44,385 nt of DNA from Desulfovibrio sp. (lineage in GTDB: Bacteria > Desulfobacterota > Desulfovibrionia > Desulfovibrionales > Desulfovibrionaceae), in the NCBI RefSeq assembly GCF_019424165.1, contig NZ_JAHZAA010000006.1:1-44385 (forward strand). The letters are read 5' to 3'. The notes below the pieces were generated by a model. That model saw only the letters and a program-made list of their open reading frames with translations. It was not told the origin of the DNA and did no database searches. A program made the translations under genes and the position numbers. Positions 16,557 through 25,451 of this stretch are shown piece by piece. How positions within the stretch are numbered: position 1 is the first letter of the stretch; each line of letters opens with the position of its first letter.

Positions 16557-18789
16557 GACCTTCCTCCTTCACATAGCCGCAGCCCTTGACCGGGCATATG
16601 ACCTTCAGGCCGTCCCGGCTTTTCTTTTCCACCAGGTAGGGCGAGTTGCAGCGCGGGCAGGGGCCGGGTACGGGCCTGTCCCACAAGGCGAAATCGCACT
16701 GCGGATACTGGTCGCAGGAATAGAATATCTTGCCGCGCTTGGTGCTTTTTTCCACCAACTGCCCTTTTTCGCAACGCGGACAGGGTACGCCCGTGGACAG
16801 AGGGGCCGCATGCCTGCATTCGGGATAGCCCGTGCAGGCGATAAAGCTGCTGCCCGTGCGGGCTTTTTTGATGACAAGATCGCGCCCGCACTTGGGGCAC
16901 TGCCCCACCTTCTCATACTGCGGCTTTTCGGCAGCCACGGCCTCCACCTTGCCCTCCTCGTTACGGGAGAAGTTACTGGTGAAGTTGCAGTCAGGATAGC
17001 CGGAACAGGCCAGAAACGCACCGGCCTTGCCGAACTTGATCATGAGCGGCTTGCCGCATTCCGGGCAGGCCAGATCGGCGGGAATGCCGCCCTTGACGCT
17101 CTGCATGTTTTTGGCAGCGGCCGTAAGGGTGGGGTTGAAATCATCGGCAAAGGCGCGCAAAAGCTCTACCCAGTGCTCCTTGCCCTCGGCCACCTTGTCC
17201 AGCCCCTCTTCCATCTGGGCGGTAAAACCCACGTCCATCAGCCGCGAAAAATGCTCGGTCAGTTGGCCGCAAACCACACGGCCGAGATCTGTAGGCACAA
17301 AGTGCCTTTCGGCCAGGCTTACATATTCCCTGTCCTGCAATGTGGAAATAATGGCCGCATATGTGGACGGACGCCCGATGCCGCGTTCTTCAAGCTCGCG
17401 CACCAGGCTGGCTTCGCTGTATCGCGGCGGGGGCTGGGTGAACTTTTGTTCCTTGTCCATCTTTTCCAGCTTGAGAGTCTGCCCGACCTCCACAGGCGGC
17501 AGATCGGAATCGGCGTCTTCTCCGGCACGGGGCAGGGCCGCCATAAAGCCGGGGAAAAGCAGGCGCTCGCCCTTGGCGCGCCACTGGCTGTGAGCACAGG
17601 CAATGGTGACCGTGGTGTCGTGAAAGCGCGCTCCGGCCATCTGCGAAGCCACAAAGCGCGACCAGACAAGCCGGTAAAGATTATACTGGTCAGGGGGCAG
17701 GTGCTGCTTGACCTCATCGGGCGTGATGGACACATCCACGGGGCGTATGGCTTCGTGGGCGTCCTGGGCGCTGCCCTTGGTCTTGTACACGCGGGCGCGC
17801 TTGGGCAGGTAGTCCTTGCCGAAGTGCTCGCCAATAAATTTCTTGGCCGCGTCCCGGGCCTCGTCGGCAATGCGCGTGGAGTCCGTACGCATATAAGTGA
17901 TGAGGGCGGTAAGGCCGCGGTCGCCCAGTTCCACGCCTTCATAAAGGCGCTGGGCAATATTCATTGTGCGCTTGGCCGAATAGGAAAGACGCTGGTTGGC
18001 CGCCTGCTGCAAGGTGGAGGTGATGAAAGGGGGCTGGGGCGCACGCTCGCGCTCCTTCTGCTCCACATTTTCCACCACAAAGGGCTGCCCCTTGAGGGCG
18101 GCCTCAAGGGTCTGTGCCTCTTCGGCATTGCCGATGACGGCCTTTTTACCGTTGACCTTGACCAGATCGGCCTTAAATGGAGGCGGCACTTCGCCCGAAA
18201 GCAGTGCCTTGAACAGCCAGTATTCCTCTGGCTTGAAGACCTCGCGCTCTTCCTCGCGCTCCACAATCAGGCGCAGGGCAACGGACTGTACCCGGCCTGC
18301 GGATATGCCCCGCTTGATGGTCTTCCACAGCAGGGGTGAAATCTTGTAGCCCACCAGCCTGTCCAGAATACGGCGGGCCTGCTGGGCGTCGAAAAGGTCG
18401 GCATCAAGCTCTCGCGGGTGAGCCAATGCTTCCTTGACGGCCTTGGCCGTAATTTCGTTAAACTGGATACGCTTGATATCCTTGGCCTTGTCGCGGATCA
18501 GCTCAGCCACATGCCAGGCAATGGCCTCGCCTTCGCGGTCGGGGTCAGGGGCCAGATATACGGTTTCGGCCTTGGATGCGGCCGCGCGCAGGTCGCTGAC
18601 CACATTTTTTTTATTTTCTATAACTTCATAATGCGGTGCGAAATCGTGCTCTTCGTCCACGCCAAGCGTTTTGGCGGGCAAGTCGCGTACATGGCCCACA
18701 CTGGCCTGCACCATATATGCCGGTCCCAGAAATTTCTTGATGGTCTTAACCTTGGCCGGTGATTCCACTATTATCAACTGTTTGCCCAT
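16543..18789 (-). CDS. topA: DNA topoisomerase I
   Basis: The 748-residue type IA topoisomerase relaxes negative supercoils. It starts at MGKQLIIVESPAKVKTIKKF (ATG 18789, GAGGGC upstream); the longer frame to 18879 would cross the promoter. The TOPRIM domain carries the acidic DPDREGEAIAWH motif, and the catalytic Tyr lies in LITYMRTDSTRI. The central toroid is intact. The C-terminal 180 residues contain four zinc-ribbon repeats: CPECGK...CSGYPDC, CPKCGR...CTGYPEC, CPRCEK...CDQYPQC and CPRCN...CPVKGC. The last is the least regular. Its 3' end overlaps the XdhC-family gene, implying one transcript. Confidence 0.96.
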   Translation of the reverse strand: MGKQLIIVESPAKVKTIKKFLGPAYMVQASVGHVRDLPAKTLGVDEEHDFAPHYEVIENKKNVVSDLRAAASKAETVYLAPDPDREGEAIAWHVAELIRDKAKDIKRIQFNEITAKAVKEALAHPRELDADLFDAQQARRILDRLVGYKISPLLWKTIKRGISAGRVQSVALRLIVEREEEREVFKPEEYWLFKALLSGEVPPPFKADLVKVNGKKAVIGNAEEAQTLEAALKGQPFVVENVEQKERERAPQPPFITSTLQQAANQRLSYSAKRTMNIAQRLYEGVELGDRGLTALITYMRTDSTRIADEARDAAKKFIGEHFGKDYLPKRARVYKTKGSAQDAHEAIRPVDVSITPDEVKQHLPPDQYNLYRLVWSRFVASQMAGARFHDTTVTIACAHSQWRAKGERLLFPGFMAALPRAGEDADSDLPPVEVGQTLKLEKMDKEQKFTQPPPRYSEASLVRELEERGIGRPSTYAAIISTLQDREYVSLAERHFVPTDLGRVVCGQLTEHFSRLMDVGFTAQMEEGLDKVAEGKEHWVELLRAFADDFNPTLTAAAKNMQSVKGGIPADLACPECGKPLMIKFGKAGAFLACSGYPDCNFTSNFSRNEEGKVEAVAAEKPQYEKVGQCPKCGRDLVIKKARTGSSFIACTGYPECRHAAPLSTGVPCPRCEKGQLVEKSTKRGKIFYSCDQYPQCDFALWDRPVPGPCPRCNSPYLVEKKSRDGLKVICPVKGCGYVKEEGHEQE

Positions 18790-18851
18790 GCTGCCCTCAA
18801 TTGGCTTTCCGGCTGCGCCAAAAATGTCCTGCGCGCCCTTTATGTAACGGC

Positions 18852-18879
18852 AAGATACGATAAAACCCGAAGGCGTCAA
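18852..18879 (-). promoter_or_regulatory. Candidate sigma-70 promoter of topA
   Basis: On the minus strand TTGACG (18879-18874) and TATCTT (18857-18852) are spaced by 16 bases, giving a leader of about 55 bases before the ATG at 18789. Confidence 0.6.
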
Positions 18880-19100
18880 GTGCGGGCCGTCAGGCCGGGG
18901 CTGCTGCCCGGAACCGGCAAGAGCAAAAAAATACCCGCCACAACGTATGGCCGCCAGGCAGGCGCAGAAGAAAAATATATTGGATTATTGGGCAGATGAC
19001 ACATCAATTCCACAACCATGACAGCATAACAGGCCCAACTGGACAGGGATGCGTCACTTGCGGTAGTATCATAGTAATTTCCAGTCAAAATGAGGGATAT
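18880..19100. other. Divergent intergenic region between topA and the first TraT-like gene
   Basis: Together with 18790-18879 this forms a 311-base gap. Besides the topA promoter it contains an AT-rich stretch at 18970-18990 and a GAGGGA ribosome site at 19092-19097. No other gene or clear repeat is seen. Confidence 0.5.
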
Positions 19101-19820
19101 ATGCGCATATGTCCAATACCATACCGCCTTGTGGCGGCAATCTGCCTGACCATGCTCTGCCTGCTGGCTGCGGGCTGCTCGTCGCGTCACAATACCGGCC
19201 CGGATGCGTCCGGCAACCCGGACTTTCCCCCCGGATCGCCCGCTGACCCGCGCTCCAGCCAGGCCGAAGCCAGGCCCGGACCGCTACCCGCCATCAAGGC
19301 AAGCCCAGGGCAAAGCGTTTTTGTGGACGTGAGCGGCGGCAGCCCCACATTCAATGCCGACCTTCAGTCAATGCTTACAGCCTACCTGCAAAGCGAACGG
19401 GAACTTGTGCCCGCGGATTCGGCCAAGGGGTCTGACCTGCTGCTGCGCGTTGCAGTGGACGAGGTCGTTCCTCTGGGTTCGCGCAGCACGCCACCCGATG
19501 CTGGCAGAGCCCTGGGGCATACCGCTACCGGCGCCATGCTGGGCGCGCTTGTGGGCGGTGCTACCGGCGGCGGACGCGGCGCGGCCTGGGGCGTTGGCGG
19601 CGGCCTGTTGCTGGGCCTTGGCGTCAGCATGCTTGATGGCGGCACAAGCAACATCTGGGGCATGCGCGCCCGCGTGGGCGCAGGCCGTAACGGCAAGCAG
19701 CCTCAGGAGATGTACACGGTAAGCGTCAGCGCTGAAGGCGCCAACATGGGGCGCGACGATATTCTTCCCGCCCTGGAGGACAAGCTGAGCAGTGAAATAG
19801 TCAAGGCCGTAAAGCCCTGA
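19101..19820 (+). CDS. TraT-like outer-membrane lipoprotein with glycine-rich hydrophobic segment
   Basis: Starting at the ATG at 19101 (GAGGGA 4 bases upstream) the 239-residue product has a lipoprotein signal MRICPIPYRLVAAICLTMLC with lipobox LAAGC. A Ser/Pro-rich linker follows, then a TraT-like body: QSVFVDVSGGSPTFNADLQS (about 75-95), DLLLRVAVDEVVPLG, then a long Gly/Ala hydrophobic segment (GAMLGALVGGATGGGRG to LLLGLGVSML, about 145-180), and DDILPALEDKLSSEIVKAV at the end. The order beta region, glycine-zipper pair, C-terminal LEDxL helix matches TraT, the plasmid surface-exclusion and complement-resistance lipoprotein, but identity is low. An earlier in-frame Met at 18996 would bury the signal peptide. 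Confidence 0.68.
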   Translation: MRICPIPYRLVAAICLTMLCLLAAGCSSRHNTGPDASGNPDFPPGSPADPRSSQAEARPGPLPAIKASPGQSVFVDVSGGSPTFNADLQSMLTAYLQSERELVPADSAKGSDLLLRVAVDEVVPLGSRSTPPDAGRALGHTATGAMLGALVGGATGGGRGAAWGVGGGLLLGLGVSMLDGGTSNIWGMRARVGAGRNGKQPQEMYTVSVSAEGANMGRDDILPALEDKLSSEIVKAVKP

Positions 19821-20266
19821 CAAGCCCGCCGTCCAGCCAGGATGCCGCAGCGGACATTGCTTTTACTTCAGCTACAGCCCAAAGCCCGCCCGGCTCCCCC
19901 TTCTGCCGGACGAAAAGCGACCGCTCCCCCCATATGCTCACGCTGCGCTGTAGCAGAAGTGATGCCTTGCAACCGGGCAAAACATACCGGTCATTCTGGC
20001 TATTCTGAAACATTGTCTGCAACACATATACTAAAGAGCGAGGCACCGTTGCCCACAGCCATCTGAAATCCTCCTAAAACATACCACATCCAGAGGATTT
20101 ACAGCAGACCGCGCCCATGCGTGCAGCAGCCCTGCCGCGCGGAAATATTTTTACAGATTTGTTCACTGGCCCGAAAAATGCAAATGCCGGGAACAGACAT
20201 GGCGAAAGCCCCACGCTTTCGCATTCAATACCAGCCGCGCCCCTGGCGGCAAGGACCGAGGTTTTT
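19821..20266. other. 446-base gap between the two TraT-like genes
   Basis: No gene or strong terminator is seen. A stretch around 20006-20035 (CTGAAA then TATACT) could be a promoter for the second lipoprotein gene, but its -35 is poor. Confidence 0.4.
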
Positions 20267-20923
20267 ATGACTTTGAAAAAACTGCGTTTTATTGCACTGC
20301 TGCTTTGCCTGACCCTTGTGCCGCTTGCGGCCTGCGTGCGTCAGGCCGCTGACCCGGACAAGCTGGAAGTGCTGCGTTCGGGCAAGCTGCAGGAAGCACA
20401 AGACGATGATACAATCGCGGACACTGTCTATGTAAGCGTGCGTGACAATACCAACCGTGTTTTCGGTTTGCGCGCGCAAACTGAATCCTGGCTACAGCGC
20501 AGCGGGTTCACCATTGTGGGCAATCCCAGTGAAGCCGGATACATTGTGCAGCTTACGGTGCTGTCTGCCGGAAATACAGAACCGGCGCACCTGAGGCAGA
20601 TGGTTGACGCAGGCTACGACACGCCATCTGCACTCAAAGGCAGTGGCGCCGCCGCGGTCATGGCCGACGTGCTGCTGGTGCAGCGCCGCGTTCCCAGCGC
20701 CCAAAGGCCAAGCAGGGCCAAACTCAAGAACATTTCCAGCCGTAATGCCCTTTCCAACAGTCAGATGCGTATAGCCGTGCTGTTGCCCGGGCAGGTGCGT
20801 ATGGATGCCGGAGCGCCCACCCTGTTTACAGAAGCCCTGGCCCGCGAAATCGGAACCGCCATTCACGCGGCCAATAAAAATGCTGACCAGGGCGCGGCCG
20901 ACGGAGCCGAAACCCCGCAATAA
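20267..20923 (+). CDS. TraT complement-resistance family lipoprotein
   Basis: The 218-residue product starts at MTLKKLRFIALLLCLTLVPL, a lipoprotein signal with lipobox LAAC (Cys24). The TraT-like core is at about 50-125: TVYVSVRDNTNRVFGLRAQ, ESWLQRSGFTIVGNPSEAGY, IVQLTVLSAGNTEP. This resembles TraT's VFLQIKNTSDKD and KGYQVVTSPDKAYY blocks more closely than the upstream paralogue does. The glycine-rich hydrophobic hairpin expected in the middle is largely missing (only KGSGAAAVMADVLLVQRRV). The C-terminus, FTEALAREIGTAIHAAN, corresponds to the final helix. An upstream in-frame Met at 20117 has no lipoprotein signal, so 20267 is preferred. No conjugation genes are near, so a chromosomal envelope role is more likely than surface exclusion. 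Confidence 0.72.
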   Translation: MTLKKLRFIALLLCLTLVPLAACVRQAADPDKLEVLRSGKLQEAQDDDTIADTVYVSVRDNTNRVFGLRAQTESWLQRSGFTIVGNPSEAGYIVQLTVLSAGNTEPAHLRQMVDAGYDTPSALKGSGAAAVMADVLLVQRRVPSAQRPSRAKLKNISSRNALSNSQMRIAVLLPGQVRMDAGAPTLFTEALAREIGTAIHAANKNADQGAADGAETPQ

Positions 20924-21230
20924 GGCCTCCTTCGAGGGGTACGCGCGGCTCAAACCCGCGCGCCGAAGAGCGGTCAGGCGTACAGCGTACGGCTGTCACT
21001 GCCGGAATGGCGCCCCCCGCGGCCCTACCAGTTGGTATACTTGACGTACGGCCCCGTACCGTGGCCGGGCCAACGGAGCTGCCGCAGCCCCCTGCGCCCG
21101 CAAGGCTAAAAGCGCTTTTAGGGCAAAATCAACCGGCCGGACTTTCCTGACGTATACGGGAAAATCCGGCCGGTTTCATTGGTATTGCGGACTACAGGGG
21201 CGGCATGGCAGAAGTTGCCTGTTCAGGGCG
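20924..21230. other. 307-base convergent gap with terminator
   Basis: It lies between the second TraT-like gene and the convergent chemoreceptor gene. A GC-rich hairpin occurs near 20940-20963 and the strong hairpin at 21131-21175 follows. No gene is seen. Confidence 0.5.
21131..21175. terminator. Bidirectional terminator between TraT-like and chemoreceptor genes
   Basis: Arms AACCGGCCGGA (21131-21141) and TCCGGCCGGTT (21165-21175) are perfect reverse complements. The 23-base loop has an additional TTTCC/GGAAA pairing. Short T-rich tails lie on both sides. Confidence 0.7.
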
Positions 21231-23375
21231 TCAGCCGCGCTTCATATCATCAATAAGGCTGTCCAGCGCCTGGGCCTGGGCCGCAAGGTCGACAACAGCC
21301 TTGGCGGCCTCGGCCATGGCTTCGGCCATCTGCCGTGACATGCTGTTGATCTGCACGATGGTCTGATTGATCTCTTCACTGGCGGCAGACTGCTCCTCAC
21401 TGGCCGTGGCAATGGCGTTTACCTGGTCCGCCGTGGCTTCCACCGTGCCGACGATTGCGCTCAAGGCCTGGCCGGACTGACCGGCATAATCCGTCGCCTG
21501 CTCCACCTGCCGCACGGCCTCATCCATACCGGACATGCTTTTTGCGGTGCTTTCCTGAATGGCCCTGATGGCATTGCCCACATCAGTGGTGGAGGACATG
21601 GTTTTTTCCGCCAGTTTGCGCACCTCGTCGGCCACCACGGCGAATCCGCGCCCGGCGTCGCCTGCACGGGCAGCCTCAATGGCCGCATTAAGCGCCAGAA
21701 GGTTGGTCTGGTCAGCAATGTCGGAAATGACGCTCATGATCCGGCTGATGTCCTGGGCATGCGTGTTCAGAAGCGCCATATCCTGTCGCAACGCGCCTGA
21801 AACCTCATGCACCTGCTGTATGCTCTGCAATGACTGCTCCACTATATGCGCCCCCGCCAGCGCCCTTCTTCTGGTTTCCGCCGAGGCCTCTGAAGCCTGG
21901 CTGGCATTGCGGGCCACCTCCTGCACGGTGGAGTTCATCTCGTTCATGGCCGTGGCCGCTTCGGCAAGGCGCTGGGCGGATTCCGCCGCCCCCCGGTCCG
22001 ACTGCTCGATCTGGGCCGAAAGCTCTGTGGAGGCTGATGAAAGCACCGACACAACCCCTTCAAGCTGCCCCGCCGCAGCCAGCATGCCGTCCCGGCGGGC
22101 GCTTTCAGCAGCCCTGCGGGCATCCTCGGCCTCCAGCATGGCTACGCGGGCCTTTTCCGATTCTTCGCGCGCGGCCCCGGTAAGGGCTTCAGCCTTGCTT
22201 ATACCCTCCAGCAAAGAGGCGATCATTTTTTTCAACGCGGTGCTGAGCGCCTTCATTTCACCGCCGAAGCGGCTGTCTTCAATATTCTGCTCCAGCTTGC
22301 CTCCGGCGATGATTCCGGCTGTTTCCGCCAGATAGTTCACCGGGCGCAACGCGCTGCGTATGACAAGGTAGCTTATGCCGAGCAGCACCAGCAGGGTTAT
22401 GGCCGAGATAATGACGGTAATGCGGCTGATATCCCTGGCTTGCGCCAGCACTTCGTGTTGCGGCACGGTCACGCTGAGGTACCAGTGCTGGCTGCCACCC
22501 CTGAAATCAACGGGATGAAAATAACGCAGCAGCACGCCCTGCGCGTCGCTCACGTCTTCCATATACGGCTTGCCGGCGGCAAATGCATCCGTGACCGCCC
22601 CTTTTTGCCTGACAATGCCAAGGTCAAAGATGCTTTTGCCGATCAGGCCTTCTTCACGGTGCGCCAGAATAGTTCCCTGCTCGCTGACGAGCGAAGCATA
22701 GCCGCTGCCGTACAGGCTGATCGCCGCCACCATCTGTTGCAGTTGGGCAAGAGAAATATCCACCAGCACCACACCAAGCAGGTCATTGCCGCGCAGTATG
22801 GGACAGGCCACCGTGGACATGAACACGTCCTGACCATTGACCTTGAAAGGAATGGGATCGGAAACGTAGGTCTGCCGGGTTTTACGGGGGATGACATAGT
22901 AAGGCTCGCCGACCTGCCCGCCAAGTTCCACAAGGTCGGCCCCTCTGGAAAGATAGGGCATGAAGCGCCCCTTATCGTCACTGCCCGGCGCGCCCGCATA
23001 GAGCATGTCGCGGTTGTCGAACAGGTTGGGCTCCCAGATAATGCCCACCCCGAAAATATCGGGATTGCCCATAAGCATGCCCTTGATCATGGCAATAACG
23101 CCCTGTCTGGTGGGCGCTTCGTTTTCGGCCACACTCTGCCCCAGGGCGGCAGCCAGGGCCGACGCCTCGTCAACAGCCATGTTCAGAAACCGGGCCATGG
23201 AGTTTCCCTCGGCCCCGCCGAGAGCGACCAGTTCACGACGGGCAACATCTTCAATGGCGGCGCTGCTTCGCGCCTGAATCTGCCAGGTCAGCAGTCCCAG
23301 GCACACAACAAGGGCAAGCGCCACGGGAATTACAATCTTGGGTGTCATGCGCAAGGATCGGTACCAGGCGAACAT
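21231..23375 (-). CDS. Methyl-accepting chemotaxis protein with dCache-type periplasmic sensor
   Basis: The 714-residue transmembrane chemoreceptor has TM1 at about 13-32 (VIPVALALVVCLGLLTWQIQ) and a large periplasmic region (35-315) of dCache_1 type. Its membrane-distal part includes GVGIIWEPNLFDNRDMLY and GEPYYVIPRKTRQTYVSDP. The membrane-proximal part has ILRGNDLLGVVLVDISLAQL and YGSGYASLVSEQGTILAH. TM2 is at about 322-342, followed by HAMP (RPVNYLAETAGIIAGGKLEQ) and a long signalling coiled coil. The hairpin tip DQTNLLALNAAIEAARAGDA is intact, so coupling to CheA/CheW is expected. The last residues lack a CheR-binding pentapeptide. The ligand is unknown. The start at 23375 has GGAG 7 bases upstream. 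Confidence 0.93.
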   Translation of the reverse strand: MFAWYRSLRMTPKIVIPVALALVVCLGLLTWQIQARSSAAIEDVARRELVALGGAEGNSMARFLNMAVDEASALAAALGQSVAENEAPTRQGVIAMIKGMLMGNPDIFGVGIIWEPNLFDNRDMLYAGAPGSDDKGRFMPYLSRGADLVELGGQVGEPYYVIPRKTRQTYVSDPIPFKVNGQDVFMSTVACPILRGNDLLGVVLVDISLAQLQQMVAAISLYGSGYASLVSEQGTILAHREEGLIGKSIFDLGIVRQKGAVTDAFAAGKPYMEDVSDAQGVLLRYFHPVDFRGGSQHWYLSVTVPQHEVLAQARDISRITVIISAITLLVLLGISYLVIRSALRPVNYLAETAGIIAGGKLEQNIEDSRFGGEMKALSTALKKMIASLLEGISKAEALTGAAREESEKARVAMLEAEDARRAAESARRDGMLAAAGQLEGVVSVLSSASTELSAQIEQSDRGAAESAQRLAEAATAMNEMNSTVQEVARNASQASEASAETRRRALAGAHIVEQSLQSIQQVHEVSGALRQDMALLNTHAQDISRIMSVISDIADQTNLLALNAAIEAARAGDAGRGFAVVADEVRKLAEKTMSSTTDVGNAIRAIQESTAKSMSGMDEAVRQVEQATDYAGQSGQALSAIVGTVEATADQVNAIATASEEQSAASEEINQTIVQINSMSRQMAEAMAEAAKAVVDLAAQAQALDSLIDDMKRG

Positions 23376-23623
23376 AAAGGCTCCATTGGTTAACGGGCAT
23401 CATTTTTTTTCAACAGCAAACGCATATACAATGTCAGCGCTCGCAACAATCTTTTCGGTAATTTCTCCGAGTAGCTTTAGCAACCAGACGGGAGATATAA
23501 AAAAAGATTCGCAAACGCAATCCGCCAGAAAAACGCGCGGCCTCCGCAGGGGGCGCGATGCGCCCAGTACGGCAAGCATCGTGGCGGCAGCACAATACAC
23601 ACTTGCGGAGCCGCATATGGCAA

Positions 23624-23669
23624 AACCGCCCTGCCACCGGAAAAGACGTTTTCCGGCGGCAGGGCGGTT
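23624..23669 (-). terminator. Rho-independent terminator of the CZB chemoreceptor gene
   Basis: Arms 23624-23644 and 23649-23669 pair at 20 of 21 positions with a 4-base loop (GACG). On the minus strand the stem base AACCG/CGGTT is followed by a short T-run. It lies 25 bases after the stop. The remaining part of the 318-base gap 23376-23693 shows no gene. Confidence 0.85.
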
Positions 23670-23693
23670 ACAAAAGCATGCTGTTTTTAAAAA

Positions 23694-25451
23694 TTAGGCT
23701 CTGCTTTTGAGCCTGTCGATCAGTTCACGCAGCTCGCCGGCCATCTTGGCCACGGCCCGTACCTGGCTGTCGGCTTCACTCATGGCCGCACGGCTGGATT
23801 CAGCGATGTCCTGCACGTTTTTCATGCCCTGGGCCACATGTACCACAGTATCGCTCTGCTGCTGCGCGGCCACGGCCATGCCCGCGGCGCTGTCCACGTT
23901 GGCGGCGGCCAGATCCAGAATCTGCGAAAGCGCCGTTCCGGACTGCTGCGCAAGATCATTGGATTCATGCACAGCGTCGCTGGTTTGCCCCATAAAGGAC
24001 ACGCTGGCATGGATGGATTCCTGAATGCCGGTGATTTTGGCACCCACGGCCTGCGTGGCGGTGACCGTTTTTTCTGCCAGCTTTCTCACCTCATCGGCAA
24101 CCACGGAAAAACCGCGTCCGGCATCGCCTGCGCGGGCCGCCTCAATGGCGGCGTTCAGGGCCAGCAGGTTGGTCTGGTCCGCAATATCGGTAATAACACT
24201 CATGATGCCGGTAATGCCCTGGGCCATTTCGCCCAGCTCGGCAACCTGCCCGTTCTGCTTGGCCGCAAGATCGTTGACCCGGCTGATGGCCTGGGCGCAG
24301 CGGGTCACCACATCCACGCCGCTTCCGGCATGCTCCTTGGAGCTGCGCGCGCCGTGGGCCGAATGTTCCGCGCTGGCGGCAATTTCACCGGCGGCGGAGG
24401 CGAGCTGCTCCAGGTCATCAAGGCTGCTGCGCATGAGATTATGCTGGTCTTCGCTGCCCCGGTAGACCGTTTCCACGCGCTGGGCCAGGGTGGCGGAGTG
24501 GTCGGCAAGGTCTGCGGCAATAACATCGGCCTGCGTGGCGATGGCGTTCATATCGCTCAGCAGGCTGGCAATGCGCGCTTCTTTTTCCTCTGCATCCTTC
24601 AGGGCATTGCGGGTGTGCTCAGCACTGGCCTGCGCTTCTTCGGATTTTTTCTCGTTTTCGGCCAGCTTGAGCTTGAGGTTGTCCAGCAAGGCGCCCAAGG
24701 CACGCGACAGCGCGCCGATTTCATCCTGACGCCGCAAGCGCAGGTCCACATCCAGATTTCCCGCCACCACTTCGGCCGATTTGTCCACAAGGCCGCGCAA
24801 CGGATTGCGGATGGACCGCGTAATGGCTACGCCGGAAACAAGCATGCCCGCCAGCACTGCCAGCAGCAGGGCGATAACCACATATTCCTCACGGGCCATG
24901 ATCTGCCTGTAGCTTTCCCTGTCAGCTTCGGCGGCATGCAGCACCATTTTGCGCAACTGCCCGAGGGTTTCCACAACCGCCGACGATTTGGCCAGCGTAA
25001 CGGCATTAAAATGCGCTCTGGCTCCCTGCAGGTCACCGGCCTGCACAAGCCGCTCAATATCCGAAGCGCTGCGGTGCAGGTCCAGGTGATCGGCTTCCAT
25101 ACTTTTAAAATAGCTGGACGTGCCGGGCAAAATGGCTTCCACCTCTTCACGCCCGCCGTTATAAAACCACTGCCCGAAAAGGCATTTGTGACCGTCTTTC
25201 TGCACGTCAAGCTTGCCATCCGCGGGCGGCATGGCGACAAAACTGCTGACCCGCTCCTTCCAGTGCAGGTGATCGGCCTCGCGCATGGCAAAAACCAGGG
25301 CGTTGCTCTGTTTTTGCAAAGCGCTGTCCGCCATGGTCATGACCAGATTGGTCGCATACCAGGCAACCACGGCAAAACAGATGATGCCTGCCAGGCTGAT
25401 GCCGAAGCCAAAACACAGTTTCTTTCCGATGGAAAGATTTTTCCAGAACAT
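23694..25451 (-). CDS. Methyl-accepting chemotaxis protein with periplasmic CZB-like zinc-binding domain
   Basis: The 585-residue chemoreceptor starts at 25451, where AGGAGG lies 5 bases before the ATG (an ATG at 25469 lies upstream of that site). TM1 is at about 13-37 and TM2 at about 199-221, enclosing a helical periplasmic part of 160 residues. This part carries the chemoreceptor zinc-binding pattern: HLHW (His61, Trp64), HKCLFGQWF (Cys90), then DHLDLH (His122, His126), the usual His/Cys/His/His set. HAMP follows (NPLRGLVDKSAEVVAGNLDV), then the signalling hairpin DQTNLLALNAAIEAARAGDA. CZB domains are best known from cytoplasmic C-terminal positions, where they sense zinc or hypochlorous acid. 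A periplasmic location would let the receptor sample outside zinc or oxidants directly, which is an inference. Confidence 0.9.
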   Translation of the reverse strand: MFWKNLSIGKKLCFGFGISLAGIICFAVVAWYATNLVMTMADSALQKQSNALVFAMREADHLHWKERVSSFVAMPPADGKLDVQKDGHKCLFGQWFYNGGREEVEAILPGTSSYFKSMEADHLDLHRSASDIERLVQAGDLQGARAHFNAVTLAKSSAVVETLGQLRKMVLHAAEADRESYRQIMAREEYVVIALLLAVLAGMLVSGVAITRSIRNPLRGLVDKSAEVVAGNLDVDLRLRRQDEIGALSRALGALLDNLKLKLAENEKKSEEAQASAEHTRNALKDAEEKEARIASLLSDMNAIATQADVIAADLADHSATLAQRVETVYRGSEDQHNLMRSSLDDLEQLASAAGEIAASAEHSAHGARSSKEHAGSGVDVVTRCAQAISRVNDLAAKQNGQVAELGEMAQGITGIMSVITDIADQTNLLALNAAIEAARAGDAGRGFSVVADEVRKLAEKTVTATQAVGAKITGIQESIHASVSFMGQTSDAVHESNDLAQQSGTALSQILDLAAANVDSAAGMAVAAQQQSDTVVHVAQGMKNVQDIAESSRAAMSEADSQVRAVAKMAGELRELIDRLKSRA

